From Eremophila alpestris peregrina (Eukaryota > Chordata > Aves > Passeriformes > Alaudidae): a stretch of 64,000 bases of DNA. The DNA lies in the NCBI GenBank assembly GCA_009792885.1, contig WMCF01000024.1:10599995-10663994 (forward strand). The letters are read 5' to 3'. Positions within the stretch are counted from its first letter, which is position 1. Each line of letters opens with the position of its first letter. Below the pieces are notes generated by a model. It did no database searches, had not been told where the DNA came from, and saw only the letters and a program-made list of their open reading frames with translations. Positions 11,149 to 25,257 of this stretch are shown here, one piece after another. Made by a program: the position numbers and the translations under genes.

Positions 11149-14100
11149 CCCCAATGGCACCTCAAGCCAGACTAGCACCCCCAAAATATTGCCAGATATC
11201 TGTGCAGCAGGTTTGAAAAAATAATCTGCATTAAGGAAATGCTCAGTAATCATTGTCATCTTCTCCATCTGCTTTTGACTTGTACTGGTGCCAAAGGAAC
11301 CCAATATCTCTTTCACATGGTAAGGATCTGGATGTGCTGGGTTGAATGTGCAGAGCTGGTCTAAGAACCAGTGCTGTTCCCTCTGTCCCTCCCACTCTCC
11401 CAAGTGGTTTAAAAGAGGTCTGGACCTCTCAGTGCTCCACAGTAGGAAGGGAACTGCAGGCAACCGAGTTTCAGAGCTGCCAGAGCTTGCGTTACAGTAA
11501 AGTAATGCATTGACTCCAGCCTTTCTTTTGAGAAAGAATTCACCTGCAGACTGCACTTGAGCATTGGCACCTTAGTTTCCATTGCTTCCATGTCCCAGAC
11601 ACTCAAAGGACAATAAAAGAAATCTCGCTCTGAAAAGGTCTTTGTGACTGTGTGCTTTGAGGAAGAGAAAATCCAACATCTTGGGGTTTAGAGGAGCATG
11701 TGCCTTGCAGAAAAGACAACCCACACCTCTGGGATTTAGAGGAGTTGCAAAAAAAGTCCTCTTTCAGGTTATCAGAGCTTGTTCCATCTGAGAGTTTGCT
11801 GAGAAGGCGGCTTGTTAGCACTGTCTGGCAGAGAACAGTCAAGCAGAGAAGGAATTTCACTCAGAGCTCCAACAGCAACCCTGTGGCTTGTCTGGAAATC
11901 TGAACAGGAGGAAAAAAGTGAAAACAAAGGCAAGTTGAGCAGGTTTATAAAAGACATGATTCCCTGCCATTGTGGGGAGAAGCACTTGGCAAAGCAGCCT
12001 GTCATCCCATGAAATGTGACAACAGAAATCGCTCCAGGCTCTAGAGCTGCCTTTCCACATTCGCTTCTGTGAAAAAATAAGCCAACAAATGCAACCACTT
12101 TGCAATCAGAATGGTGCTGGGTCGTGGCATGTAATGCAGGATTTAACCACCTTCTCTGCCAGGGAATGAGCTCTGCCTGATGGAAACTCCCAATTCCTTT
12201 GCTGCTGCACACACACCATGCCTCAGTAGGGCTTTACCACACAAGCTGCTCTGGCTACAGTTTGAACAGATGAATTGGATTTCTGCTCTCAGTTGTCAAA
12301 GATCCCCCTAAATCTAAGCTACATATTACTACAAAGTAGTTTTGCACCTAGACCTGTTCTTTCTGTACCCCTTCTGAACACCTGGTGACTTCTGGATATA
12401 GATTAGAAATCATTTTTAACCCAGCCAGCCATTTCCAAGTAGGTGTTCAATGATGTCCTGCCTCAGCTCTCAAGAGAATAGATTTGACTTTCACTGGTAC
12501 AACTGATGACAGCACTATTCAGAAAAGAGAGTTGGTGTTTAACCACTGGGTCATGCACAAATCAGAGATCTCTCAGCTGCACAGTGGAGGAGATTATGGA
12601 TGTGTGCAAGTTTAATGAACACCAGATTTGACACATTTCTTAACCCTAGGATATCTCCCCTTACTGTACTCCAGGAAAATGGATCCGTCTGTAGTCAATG
12701 TTTCTGCGGGACCATCTGTTACATGCATCCACCTCTTTTAGAAATGATCTTCAGCAGCTAAATTTATTCTTAAAAAAATAGGAATAAGAAATGTACATCT
12801 CACAGAATTTCCTCTTATGTTGTACATATTATACATTACTTATTTACAATCACCTACAGACTCTTATTCTTTTTTAGCCTCTAGAGCCAATCCTTCTGAT
12901 CTTGCAAATTTTACATCTGCTTTAATTAAGTTCACTACCCAGGTTCTCTAGAAATTCCCATGAAGATTTCCTTTCTTGTACATTCAAAGAAAACACAAAG
13001 AAATTGAAAGGGTTTCCTATTTCTATTACAACTCAAAAAGCCATTTTAGATAAAGTTCCTGATGGTTGTCAGAAACAGCTGAAGGGGTGAACCTGAAGTC
13101 AGCAAGTACAGTTCAATTTTTAGTTCTTTACCCTCCTGAGTGATAAGGTAATATCTAGGGAGGAAAATATACTGTAAATATTTGCACATACAGACAGAAA
13201 TGTAAAAGCAACAATAATGTCACAAATCTGTGAAAAGACTAAATGCAGGAGCTCAGAAATCATAGGTGAAGGGTAGCAAGTGTTTGTTCTGTTCATGTTT
13301 TTACAGAGGGAACTTTATCTTACAGAAGGCAAAGTTGTATCTGGAGAATGTCATCCAAAAAATCTAAAGGCCCAGAGTAACTCTCTAATCTTAATGGGTC
13401 TTAAGAGAATAAAGAGTTTAAAGTAATTTAATCAAAACATGGTTATTAGATATCTAAATATAATTATATAATCTCAACTCCTGCATACTTCGAATTTATG
13501 TGTTTTCTTCATGGAACACAAGTCACAAGTTATAAATCTAGATGGGAATCTTAAGAACCTTGTTAGACAATATCAGGAACTAAAGGAATCAAAATCAAGG
13601 TGTTCTTTCCTGCTGCCATTCATTTCCTAGACTAAATTATACTATTCCAAATTCAAGATAAATGTTCTTGGATGATAAGAAAAGATTACTAGAGGGTTAC
13701 ATATGGGGATATGCATCCAATCACTTGGTATTTACCTTGCTGTAAAAATCTTTTTGAATAAATTGCTTTCTAACATACATCTCATTGAAGTGAGGACAGC
13801 CAAAATTAGTGCCAGGTAATAGACAGTCTGAGGAGAGAGGGAGATTTAGAGACAGTTTTTGATTCAGATATGTGTCAGCACCTAGTAGTTTAGGAATGCT
13901 CAAGTCTTCCTGTTTCCCAGTAGATTATCTCTGGTAGCGATGAATCACAATCAGGGGAAGATGAGGTTTTCTCTTGAGCAAGAAGAGGGGAAAAAATAAA
14001 TCCTTGATCTCTCATCTGGAAAAAAGGACAAGTGCAGTGGCCTGGCTTAGCCAGCTCAGGGCTCACTAAGTTCACTTATCACTTCTCACAGCTTGTTCAA

Positions 14101-14912
14101 GATCCAAATCTATGACTACACTGGCTCAGAGTTTCCCTTTAACAGTATTTGGCTTACTGATGCTCCACAAAATTTTCCACAGAAATAACTCCAACAGTCT
14201 GAAGAGTGCATTTTGTTCCTTTGCCCTTCTGCTGCAGATTTGAAGTGATCAACCCTCAATCTGCATAAGAACTGAGAAAAAGCTGCTCCAAATACAATGC
14301 TCAGTGCTCAGCAAGAGCGTGAAAGCAATTTTACTTTCAAGAGAGAGGCAAATGGACAAAATTAGGAGATGTTCCATCATTCCAAAACCCCACATAACAG
14401 TCTCAGAAGTTGTTGTTATTTTCACACGTTCTCATGGATTTATGCTGTTGAACAAGAGATAAAAGCTCTTGGGAGAGGATTATTTCAGCTCACTGGGAAT
14501 GAAGAGCAATTGCTGATATTCTCCCACTTCTTCCAAAACTAAAACATGAATTTTAGAATTTAATCTCTGCCTATATTTAATTGAGCATCTTCCTGAAAGC
14601 ATTTAAGTCTTCTGACCCACTTGCAGAAATCAACAGAGTTAGGTCACTTCTCATTCCCAGCATATTGATATAACCATTTCACTCCATTTTGTTCTGCTGA
14701 AAAAGCTTTTCACTGTGATATTTATTCTCTTTTCTCTTCTTTTCATGTATTCTACAGCTCAGTAATATCCTTATAATAATTTTGTCAATAACCACACAAC
14801 ATCAAGTTCCTTCATTCTACTTATGACTGCTGCCCTATAAAAGATGCCTTCTGATCATTTAGTCATAAATACTTGCCAAGCTAAAGTAATTCTTTTTTTA
14901 CTGTAGCTGATC
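11149..14912. other. Unique non-coding DNA
   Basis: Open frames of up to 161 codons (minus, 11071-11556) and 146 codons (minus, 11772-12212) overlap other frames of similar length. The first runs into the CAAAA repeat. Neither shows a recognisable domain, splice border or codon pattern, so I treat both as chance. The remainder is AT-rich with no repeat family recognised with confidence. Confidence 0.55.
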
Positions 14913-15240
14913 AGAATTGTAAACAGTATTCCAGATTGGGTGGCATAAATATTTCCCCCTCAGAATATTTTTTTACATTACTTTTATTGTCATTACCAGC
15001 CTTACAGCACCAGCCCACAGTGACCAGGTGAAGTCAGCAGCCTTCTCATCCATTATTTCTGACAGGCTTCACTCCTCACATGCATCACCCTCATTACCTA
15101 TGTACATGTTCTAGCACTGAATTTCCTTTTATTTCTCCTGCCTGCAAGGTCACAAAGGTTTCCCTACGTGATCCTCAACAATCTTCTGTCTTGACAATAC
15201 GTCCCAAACTTTTAACTTTGGTTTGGATCACAGAAAACAC
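14913..15240 (-). mobile_element. Old, diverged CR1-like LINE fragment, antisense (tentative)
   Basis: Several words in order resemble the reverse complement of the 3' part of CR1: 'aaacagtattccagattggg' near 14921-14940, 'gtacatgttctagcactgaa' near 15102-15121, 'gatcctcaacaatcttctgt' near 15170-15189, and 'cccaaacttttaactttgg' near 15204-15222. These correspond to the CR1 region that includes the 'cagtattccagatg' and 'tgcaaactttgtcac' stretches when read antisense. Divergence is high, so both the assignment and the edges are tentative. Confidence 0.42.
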
Positions 15241-15735
15241 AACCTGGCCTGGGAAGGAAGGAAACTTTCTCATGTGGAGCTACCCATTACAGATATTTTC
15301 TTTCAGAGAGTACCAAAACCTGTTCACACAATCTAGGTCCATATTTTGATACTTTTCAAGTCTTGAAGAAGTTCTTTGTTCACATTTATCCTACTACAAG
15401 AGAAATTTACCAACAAGCACTGGAACTTGTAAAATGTCTACATAAACTATAGAGGTGAATTTATCAACAAGACTTCTGTTTCTGCCCAGTATATAAAAAT
15501 AATACAAAAATCATTAAAAGGCTTAAGAATCATTTGTGTGCATTCACCTTCATATACAGTGAGGTAGTTAAGAACAAATAAATCCACTTAAGACTAGAAC
15601 TGCATGTGATAGAAAATATTACAACCCCATTCCCAGAAAATATCTGCTCAGTTTTTTGGGATGATTCATCCTATTCTTCTTTACAAGCTAATTCAATGGT
15701 ATTAGGGAATCAATCATTTGCATTCAATAAACTGC

Positions 15736-15783
15736 TTTTTTTTTTTTTTTTTTTTTTTTTTGTTTTTTTTTTTTTTTTTTTTT
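15736..15783. repeat. Poly-T tract (48 bases, one G interruption)
   Basis: The longest homopolymer in the window. T26 is followed by a G at 15762 and then T21. Read on the minus strand it is a poly-A tract, but no AATAAA precedes it at the expected distance and no target-site duplication was found, so it is called a simple repeat rather than a retrocopy tail. Confidence 0.93.
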
Positions 15784-18700
15784 GTCTTGGTAATCTTGGC
15801 TATTTTTTACATCACACAGCCCCAAGATGATATTCCCTCCTCTAAAACTGCCAGTTGTACAATTAAATTGAAAGAGCTAATTATCTGTTTTAGTTCAAAT
15901 TGCCCCTCTTCAGCACAGGTTTTATTTCAGACTTCAATGACTCTTGGCCTGAAGACTCAAAGCTACAGCCAACCTTGTGGGTTTTCTTCTCCTAAGTTTC
16001 CTCTTTGCTCAAGCTACATTCAGGAAATCTAATGCAATTCCTGAACTCTCAGGAATTCCTTTCTTCCTGTGACCATTTCTAGAAAAACAACACCTCTACA
16101 GCAAGCAGAGACACTTGCCTGTATCCTGTGTTGTCTATAAAGACTCTGGACTTGCTCCTTAGCACCAAAACACCCTTTGCTGTGGCAAGTGGGGGAAGGG
16201 AGGCTCTAGACAAGTTTTTCCCCTCAGTACAGAGCAGAAGTTGCAGTTCTGCATCACTGTCAGACTTTGTCCTCCTGGGCCGTGATGGCCCCTGGCACCT
16301 TCGAAATTTACACCTTTGTTCCCATGGGGCTTTTGCTCAGGACACACAACCCTCATGACCATTTAAATCACCATTATGATTTATTACTGCAGTAAAATTA
16401 CCTGCTTAGTTTACCCAGAATAATTCTTTCTTTGGCTCTGCAGCTTAATATGCTACTGTAAATCATGCCTCATTCAGAGAGGGATGAGTGTTTCATTCCA
16501 GTCTGTATTTTTACTTAAATATCCAAGTGTAACACTCACATCAAACACAAACTTCAACCTATTCAGACTGGAAATTAAAGAAAACATAGTAAGCCATTAT
16601 TTTTAGAGTTGTTTGTGGATATCTTGTGACTTCAGGCACTGTAGGCTTCTTTCCTTGAAAAGGTCATATCATTCTTCAAAAAACTAAAAAGAACAAAAAC
16701 CCTGGGATTCCTTTCATTTCTTTGTATCTCACTACTCTAAAGCAGGTCTGAAGTGCGAAACTAGCCGAGGTTTCAGAACTCCACTGGAGACATCTTCCAG
16801 TTAATCTGACCTCTTTTTTAACAGTAATAACTCAAAAAAAATTTAAGAGTTCAGACATGCCCTTGATTTGTTTTAAAGGGCACATTCTGCTTTTGAAAAC
16901 AACATCAGTTCAAATAACTCCTAAAGCTTTCTGCAATAACAGATTCAAGGAAAAAAATCAGGAATTTTACATCTATAGTATTAACTCTTGAGCTTCCCTG
17001 TATGTTTTAGGATTCTCTTTTTAATGACAGATATGTAAAACCAAGGTTGGGTTACTGATGGGATCTGAACTTTGCCAGACTTTAGCACTGGTGTGTAATA
17101 ACTGTGATACCAAGCAGACTCACAGAGACATTTAGTCACTGAATCTGTCTCACTAGGGGGTTGAAACATCAAGAAAATATGTCCTCAGGTCTCCTTTGAA
17201 TCCAGTCTAATCTTACCACAACTTTTTAGGGGAGTTTGCAATCTTTATAAGACGTAGAGGCAAAATCTTTCTGTACTTCAACTTATTTTCAGCAACTTTC
17301 TAACCACCCCCATACAGGACAAGGAATTCTTCTTATTACATGCTTGTTGAAACTGCAGATTACAAAATTATTTCCTGTACTCCTTCAGGGATTACAACTA
17401 AACTTAATATATCTACAGACTGCTCTATCAGTGGCTTTCACAGTAAAAAAGTCATCCTGGTTTTCCTTTGTGTCAGAGGGGACAATTCCCTTGTGCAGAC
17501 ACCAGCACAAAGCCCATTCAATTCCAAGTGTGGATTCCACAGAACTGGTTGATTATCGTTTTAATAATATTCCAGGAAACAAAAAACCCCAGCACCCCAG
17601 TGCTACATGGTCTCAAATAAAAGTGTCTGAAGCAGCATTCACTCCCATTAGTAACTCAGGTACAGAGATCTTAAAAGCCAGATTACAATCAAGAGATTTA
17701 CATGGTGAATGGATGATGAGAACATGACTTCAGGCTCGTGCCTGAACCACAGCTGAGGGCACTGGAATGAAAAATAAACACACTTATCTTAAACTAAACG
17801 TACTAAAAAAGAGTTGAAAATTCAGAGGTAAAAGAAAAAAACAAAAGCATTCAAACTTTGCTTTGTCTTTTGGAAGACTGTCAGCCAACACTTTGCTGCT
17901 TCCAACAGCCCGAATCACTGACACATTTGTATTTTTTTTCTCAGCTGTGTCCTTTGTTTTTCTGCATAAATTAAATGCTCCTCTCTGCTACACTTTTAAG
18001 CCATTTTACACTTTTGTTACTAGCACACTTGCAGTTTGCTATAAGCCTTGATATCAGTCTTTCATCCAAACTAACCCTTTATTTCTTCACCACCTGTGTA
18101 GTGAAGAAAAAAAGTTATTTGCAATTTTGCCATAAATACACCTATAAAATCTACAGTCTGGTTGATTTCTAGTTTCTAATTTTTGTAAATATGATGCAAA
18201 CCCCATCTAATATATTTTAAAGTAAATATTTTAAAAGAGAGGGAGATAAATGATTCCAGCTTTTCTCTTTGGCTAAGGATATATTTGGGCAGTAAGATAT
18301 AGGTAAACCTTTAAGCAGAAAAAGCAATATACATTCATATATAAGCTGTAAACTTAAGCTCAGGAGCCTTTTTATGTTTTGTCAATTCAACATCAGAATT
18401 TGCAAACACTAAAAACAATCTTCACTCTTTCATTTGTGACATAATTGTAACCATTTAACTGGAGTCTAAATGCCTGCCCATCTCAGGGTATCTGCTCTGA
18501 TGTGATAAGGCCAAGAGCTCTGCAGGATAATAACACTCCAATTTATTCACCTGCAAAAGCAATCTGCTCCAAAGTGCCTCATTCTGGTAACAAGCCTGAA
18601 AATGACACCTCTAAAACGGCCTAATCTCAGTAAAATGTGTTTCCCAGTGTAAAAAGCTTCTCTATTCTACCAGAGAAGTTCTGGTCAAATGAGAAAGAAA

Positions 18701-21700
18701 CCCCATTTATCTGCCCTTTCATTCATCTGAGACTTTTGTCCCTTTGCTTTTGGTCTGGCAAACCAGGAAACTCTGCTTCCATGTTCCCATTAGGTGTCAT
18801 AACCACCAGTTTGTGTTCCGTTTCTTAATCCTTCTTGACCTATATCTCCCACATAATAAAAATAACTCACCAGAGTAAAATCTAATTCAGGCACACACAG
18901 TTGTTTCAGGAGAAATGAACCCTACAGACCGTGCATAGAACTGGATAGAAATTCCATTTAACTCCTTTTGACCTGGAAAGAGCAAGCCATAGCAAGCAGG
19001 CTGTACAATTCCTACAAGACATGGCAGGAAAACGTCCTTCTTGGTTCCTCTGATCTGCTCTATATATAGATGTTATTAATATGTGACCATAAAATTGTCT
19101 ACTCCCTCTCAGATTTAGCTACAGAAATTTTTAATAAGTAATGTGTCTAATGTATTAGATATTAAACTAGATATTAGCTGCCAGATATCACTAAGCTGTG
19201 CAAAATTATTTTAGCTACTTATCAAGGTGATATCTGCTGCAATCTCATTTTTAACAAAGCACTGTAAAAAGCAAAATCTCTCATGCAAAATTCATGGGAG
19301 GACCTTGTCATTGCCCCTAATCAAAAGGGAGCAAATGAGCTCTGCCATAGAAATCCATCTCTTTCCTCCTACGTGTATAAATAAGGAACTTCTGCTTCCA
19401 GATGAATCCTCAGAAATCAAGCTCATCATTCTCTTACTGACACAAGCCACTTAAATGACAAATATACATAATAAACCTTTGTCTGCCCTCTTTATTTAAT
19501 GTGGCTCCTGCATCAGTTCGACACTGCTAAGTTCTATTTCTTTGGAAACACAAACTAGAGGTGCTGCCATACAGGTTCACAGCTTTTATATCTTTAGTAT
19601 TCTTAGTTTCATGCCCCTTACTTTCTGGGCTGCTCTTTTGAAATCGTGGTATGAATTTATGCTCTCAACCAGCCTTGAAGTGTGTTCATTTAAAAAAGTC
19701 TCATATGTGTAAAAAGAAACCTGCTGTAGACATTGATAGTTGTCCACATAGCTGAAAAATAAACCCAAAACAACAAAACAGGATGAGCAGGAAATTCTTC
19801 ATGAATAAATCAAACACAAAATTTGGCCAAACGATCGGTACCACATCAAAAAGCAAGACGGGGTTTAACAAACTGTCTGAACATAAATATATATTCAGGT
19901 TTTTTTTAACTTTGAAGAGCAAACAAGTTTAAAGAACTTCAAAACAGATGTATTGAAAGGATAAAAAAAGTATTAAAGTATGCAAGCTCTTGCCCACCAA
20001 GATGGCACTGCACATTGCACATTAATTTTTCAGCAAAAAGTTCTTTGTCTAGCTAAAATTGAAATCTGTGGTGTTCTTACCCAGCAATATGTTAGTGAGT
20101 ACTAATAAGTAGGGACTGATTAATTATTCACTGCCAAATTTGTATGTTTGGACTGGATCCTTATCTGCTATTGCTTCTTTCAAAATTCCATCAGCATTGT
20201 CAAGTACTGGAAAATGGAGTGACACAAACCAGTGGAAAGCATTCCAATCCAAAACAAAAACAAAAGCTTGAGCTGAGTGCTTCAGACAGCTTCTTAGGTG
20301 GTTCTGACTTGATTTTCTCTTAGTCTCTCATGTTCCTTAATGAAAATCATTGATCAGTTTAATGAGCACATTCAAGGAAGGCTGAGCAAAAGGATGGAGG
20401 AGGGATGATCTGAGTCCTTAGTTACTCACACGGTCTAACTACCCATCCTTCAATGAATCTGACAGACTCCAAACATTAAATTAACTGAAAGGAAAACCTC
20501 ATTTTGAACCATGCTTTCCCACACATATCACACAACCTCTGAGATTATTAGATGGACTTTATCTAGGTACATCTATATATCTTAGATCTTATGCCTGAAT
20601 CCATTAAACACTTTGGAAGGGAAAGAAAAAAAAATAGAAATTCATGGTTGAATATGTGCTCACCAAAAGCTTCCCTGCTTTAACTCCATTGCTGAGTTGA
20701 TCCAAGGGGTGCAAAGCACACTGAATGACACAGAAATGGAAAAGTGAAATGTGTATATTGAAAAGAACACAGCCATGTAAATTGGAAGGAACCTGAGCAT
20801 GCCCATTGCTCTCCCTACACGGATTTAGGGCACTCAGCAAAGATTGCTCATGGCAAGCCAACAGATATTGAAAAGAATTATGCTCCAGAGCCAGGAAGAA
20901 ATGTGATCATTGGGCTGATGATGCTGTGTTTCTTCAGGAGCTCATGTGTCACAGGCAGGAGCACATAATGTGTCACTAAGGACAGGAATTCTGCAGCCCT
21001 GTGAGATCCAGCAGGGAACAGGCTGCAGCTCCCAACGGCAACACTGAATTTGTGCTCTCCTGATAAAGCCCCCCACACAACCATGCAAAATTCAGCACGA
21101 GGAGGTTAATGGCAGTGAACTAGAATAAAACTAAATGTCACTACATGTTACTTTTCTGTAGAACCTTCTAAGTAGATAAGACATGTTCAGGAAGCTGTAA
21201 AATGTGCCCTTTCCTTACAAGAAAAAGGTCAGTTCTGTGCTAACAAATTGTAATCGGTTAGTCATAAATGATCATATCAGCAGCTGAAATATGGTACCTT
21301 ACATGTAATTTAAATATTGTTACAACTGCTTGAGTCACAGAGAAGCCCACTTTGCACCGTGCAAACTCCTGCATGCATTAAAATGATGCAATTCATGAAA
21401 ATATGAACACAATATCATGTAGGAGGAAGAAATTACCAATTTCACAGCAATGAAACATGCTTAAATAACCAATTATACAGTTGCCTTTGGCATTAAAGAG
21501 CAATACAAGAAATGCTTCAGCACAGTCTGTGATTCATTGGTTCTCTGCTGCTTTAAGAGACCAGCTCTGCAGAACAATCAGCTCTGCTGGTTTTCAAAGC
21601 AATGAAGGAGCAGAAGTTCTGCTGCTCCTTGCACGCATCACTCAGGGAGCTGAAGTTTCCTTTGCACCATTCCTGGCACACAGTTTTATAAAGAACCACC

Positions 21701-24033
21701 CAGTACACAGAGCAGCAGGGCTACTGCCGCCTTCTTCTCTTTCAAGAAATAAAAAAGAATCAGCAAAGCCAATATTAATTTGCAAAAATCCAACACCACA
21801 AATGCAATAGCAGGATAGTTGTGTTAAGATAAAAGAAACCAGCTCTTGTCTCAAGGCCAGATGAGACTTTTGCTATGTATCTATTACTTTTGTGCTACTT
21901 TTAATAACAACATTGTAATTATTAATTTTTTTTAATCAGTTGTGTGGTTATTTCAGCATTTCTTCCTGTTCTGGTGTCCAGAGTGCTTTAGGTCCTTAAT
22001 AACAAGTGTTACAATCACAGAGGGTTGAAGTTATGGGGTGCAGGCAGACTTTGCTAAGAAAAACAGGTCCTGAGCCTCCAGTTTCAAAGAATAAGCTTAA
22101 TACTCAGTTCAGAATGACCTTAGGGATACTTCACAGTTATTTCTTACACTGGTGCAGCACATACTGTGCTCAATAGTAAAGGGCTAATTATTGATATTAT
22201 TTTAATTCCCAACCACTAACAAGCCTGTACAATAAGGTTGTGGGTGTTTTTTTTCCCTTTGAACACTGTATTGAGTTGTGTTTTTCAAAGCTGGCAGGCC
22301 ACTTTAAAGCTGAAATGCACACACAGAATGCTAATGCTTCCGAGGCAAGAATAAGTGTATTCAGCTCTAACACACATTCAGAACCCCTTCAGTAAAATTT
22401 ACTCAAGCTAATATTTTGTAAAATGCAGAGAAAAGATATAATCAGTGAGCAGAAATGCTGCTGTTCCTCTCTTCACTCACACTGAAACACTTTGCTCTGA
22501 AATGCCCTTTTGATGCTGCATTTCTGGTGCTGTGCCTTGCCAGGGCAGCTGCCCAGCTGTGCTCACACCCATTACTCCCAGCTGCAACAACATTTATCTA
22601 CTCATGACTTTAAAAAATGGAATAAAAAAATGATTCAAGTAGTTATGGTTCCTGTGTTCTTCTCAAAAACAACTTCTATATCCTTTAGGACAGAGTTCAC
22701 TTGTATAATGCAGAAAAAGTTGGGTTTATTCTGATAATTTAAATTTATAATGTTCATTTGATTCACACTATGCTGTATCTCACAGAAAATGTAGTTCTTT
22801 ACAGAAAGGTGTAAACTCTGCTCCACTCAGAAAAGCCATCAACACAGTTGCCATTTTCTGCTTAGTTTCTAATATTATTAAAAGACAGAATAAAATAAAC
22901 AATGCTCATTAAACTTCTGCTGATAGCTCATTTTTTAATTTTTATGTCTAAGTTTACAAATGGCAAACATCTGCATTGCAGTGAGGCCAGTGAAATATTT
23001 AATTTCTCTAGCTAAACCAACTTCTGAGTGACTCCGAATTTAAATTCTTGCTTGAAATAGCTTAGCACTGAATCTCCTTTTATTTCTTAAGGTTCGATTT
23101 CTTTAGTCTTTCTTTGTCCAAGTTAGATTTGTGTGATGTCACTGTGTGACAGTATTAATGGTAGTAATTATACTTTAGATTACACTGTCTCACATAAAAT
23201 TGTAATTTTTTAAAGTAACTTTACTATTCAACCTGTAATTTTGTAATGCAGTGAGCTCCCTGATCCCCTCCTTTTGAAAGCCATCTTTTATTTTAAATTC
23301 CCTTTTGGGTACATAAATCTGCAGGAAATGCAAAGCTGCAAGCAACCCACAGGTACTCCACATTTGAGTTTGTAGTACATCTATTTCATGTTCGCTTATC
23401 CAGGGAGCAATCCAAACTGCCTTCAATTTCAGTATTGTTCTTAGATAATAAAAGCAATATTCTAGGATAAAGTTATGCACCTTGCCTACAATTTGAAGGC
23501 TGCAGAGAATCTCTCATCCTTTTCTGAACCATTTCCAGAGCAGCTGGGACTGGAAGTGAAACAGAGGCTCTCTCAAGGTGGCAGCTTTGTAAGGAACATT
23601 GCCCATTTTTTTCTTACTTTAATCTTTTAATCCTACTAATCCACATTATTTACTCTTTTTTTTTTTTTCCTCCTGTGTCTAAACTGATGCTTCTGTCCTT
23701 GCCAAGGCACTTTCTGCTCTTTCTTGTTTATTGTTTACTCTGTACTTTTGAAAGGAGCATTAGAACAATGTTTGCAGTAAGTTTCAGTGATTTTGACAGA
23801 ACTTGAACAGACCTAAGGTGAAAATTTTAAAGGTGTTTTCAACCAAGTAATACAGTTATAGAAGAATTTCCTTATGACAGTGATGACTTAGTGATAGCAT
23901 TTGAAATTTTACTGAAAGGACTGCATGACAGATTTTATCTAAAATTATCATTATCTATGATAATAACAATGAACTGAAAGAGGAGAGCTTTTCATTAGCA
24001 CCAATATTCCTACACAATGCCAGAAAACAGGAG
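15784..24033. other. Unique AT-rich non-coding DNA
   Basis: I read this stretch on both strands and saw no gene, RNA gene or recognisable interspersed repeat. Open frames are all under about 130 codons and overlap. A T13 run lies at 23656-23668. The sequence around 19080-19200 is rich in 'tattaga' and 'agatatta' words without a clear repeat unit. Confidence 0.5.
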
Positions 24034-24168
24034 TATCATAAAATTATTTAGGTTGGAAGAGACCTTAAAAATCATCTCATTACACCCCCCTGCTATGGCG
24101 GGGAGAACCTTCCTGGTTGCTCAAAGTCCCATCCAGCCTGACCTGGGACACTTCCAGGGATTGGGGCT
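24034..24168 (-). mobile_element. CR1 LINE, 3'-end fragment, antisense
   Basis: Reverse-oriented CR1 3' end. On the plus strand it reads 'atcataaaattatttagg', 'ttggaagagaccttaaaaat', 'ccccctgctatgg', 'ttgctcaaagtcccatccag' and 'cacttccagggattgggg', which is the classic bird CR1 terminus seen in reverse complement. It is only about 135 bases long and 5'-truncated, with no coding capacity. It lies about 1.1 kb from a CR1 copy of opposite orientation. Confidence 0.9.
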
Positions 24169-25257
24169 CATATATTAGAGATGAGAGCCTTATTTTAAAT
24201 AAAATCAAGTGTCTGTGACTCGTTTTGAAAAACATTGTTTTTCAGCTACTTGAGATTGTGGCATGAATTGAAGATGCCTTATGTGTTTTCCAGTAAAGTT
24301 TGCTGCACAAGTTTTACCTCTGAGTTGACTAAAATCACGGAATTCAGTATTTCTTCACAAGGAGATCAAATGATGTGGCTGGTGTTCATCCTCCTCCCCT
24401 CACCACACACTAACACAAATGACTTCACCAGAAATAATGCCAAATGCCCTCGAAGCTTCCAAAGAGAAGTTCATCAAGCCCCACTCAAGACTTCCTAATG
24501 GATTTTCTTGCCATAAGACTCTTCATCATCTTCATAAATTCATTTTCAGTAGGCAAAATTTAATTTGCTGTAGACAAGATTAAAAGGTCATAAACAAAAC
24601 ACTGTCATTCAGTTTGCCCTTTCAAGTCAGTCCAAAATATGATACATGATCTGCTTAATTGTGTTAGAATTTGGTGTGACTATCCAGCTTCTTCCAGATC
24701 CAGATCCTCTTTAACATGGTGAGCATCCCTGAGCAACTTTAGAACGTGCAGCACTGTCACAGGGAGAAGTCTGAGTTCAAAACTCATAGCTACGAGCTAG
24801 GTATGCCAAAATTCCCATTAGCTCCTCTGAGTTGTAAAATAAATACATAGAATTCACAAGCACAAACGTAGAATCTTCTTGTTACATCAGGTAACAGGAT
24901 GCAGAAGGTTAAGGGAGATAAAAAAAAGACCATTTTTTTGGTTCACACCACTGCTGCCAGTTGTGCTGTGAATATTTTAAGCCTGCAAAGGTTCAAAAAA
25001 CAAATAAATTCCCAGCTGAGAAGTCTAAAGGGGAAAAAAACCCAAAAAACTCTTCCCTGATCTGGAAATGAAAGAATAGAGAATGGGAACCAGGTAAGTG
25101 CAAAAGTACACAAAACAGATTTTTCCCCCTCCACTTTTTCCTCATCTAACACATATATGATGAAAGTGCATCAAACACAGCGCTGTAGGTATGGAGAAAG
25201 TGCTGTCACAAGAAGGGAGACTACACAAGGTTGAGGAGGAACTTCTTATAAAAGCAC
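24169..25257. other. Spacer between two oppositely oriented CR1 copies
   Basis: Unique AT-rich DNA. A strong donor-like CAG|GTAAGT at 25092-25100 has an acceptor-like site upstream near 24960. The 133-base block between them contains stops in all three frames, so it is not a coding exon. Confidence 0.5.

Noticed and set aside
11071..11556. 161-codon minus-strand open frame
   Set aside because: Its end is read through the CAAAA/poly-A repeat as a phenylalanine-rich tail, and no domain is recognisable.
11772..12212. 146-codon minus-strand open frame
   Set aside because: Overlaps open frames in three other phases. No family resemblance and no supporting splice sites.
12890..12960. Possible antisense CR1 word ('cttgcaaattttacatctgc')
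   Set aside because: The match is confined to one short stretch and could be coincidence in AT-rich DNA.
15736..15783. Poly-T tract as the tail of a minus-strand processed pseudogene
   Set aside because: No AATAAA at the expected distance, no target-site duplication and no gene-like sequence next to it.
24961..25093. Possible exon with a strong CAG|GTAAGT donor
   Set aside because: All three frames contain stops within the block. It could only be a non-coding exon, and the acceptor is ordinary.
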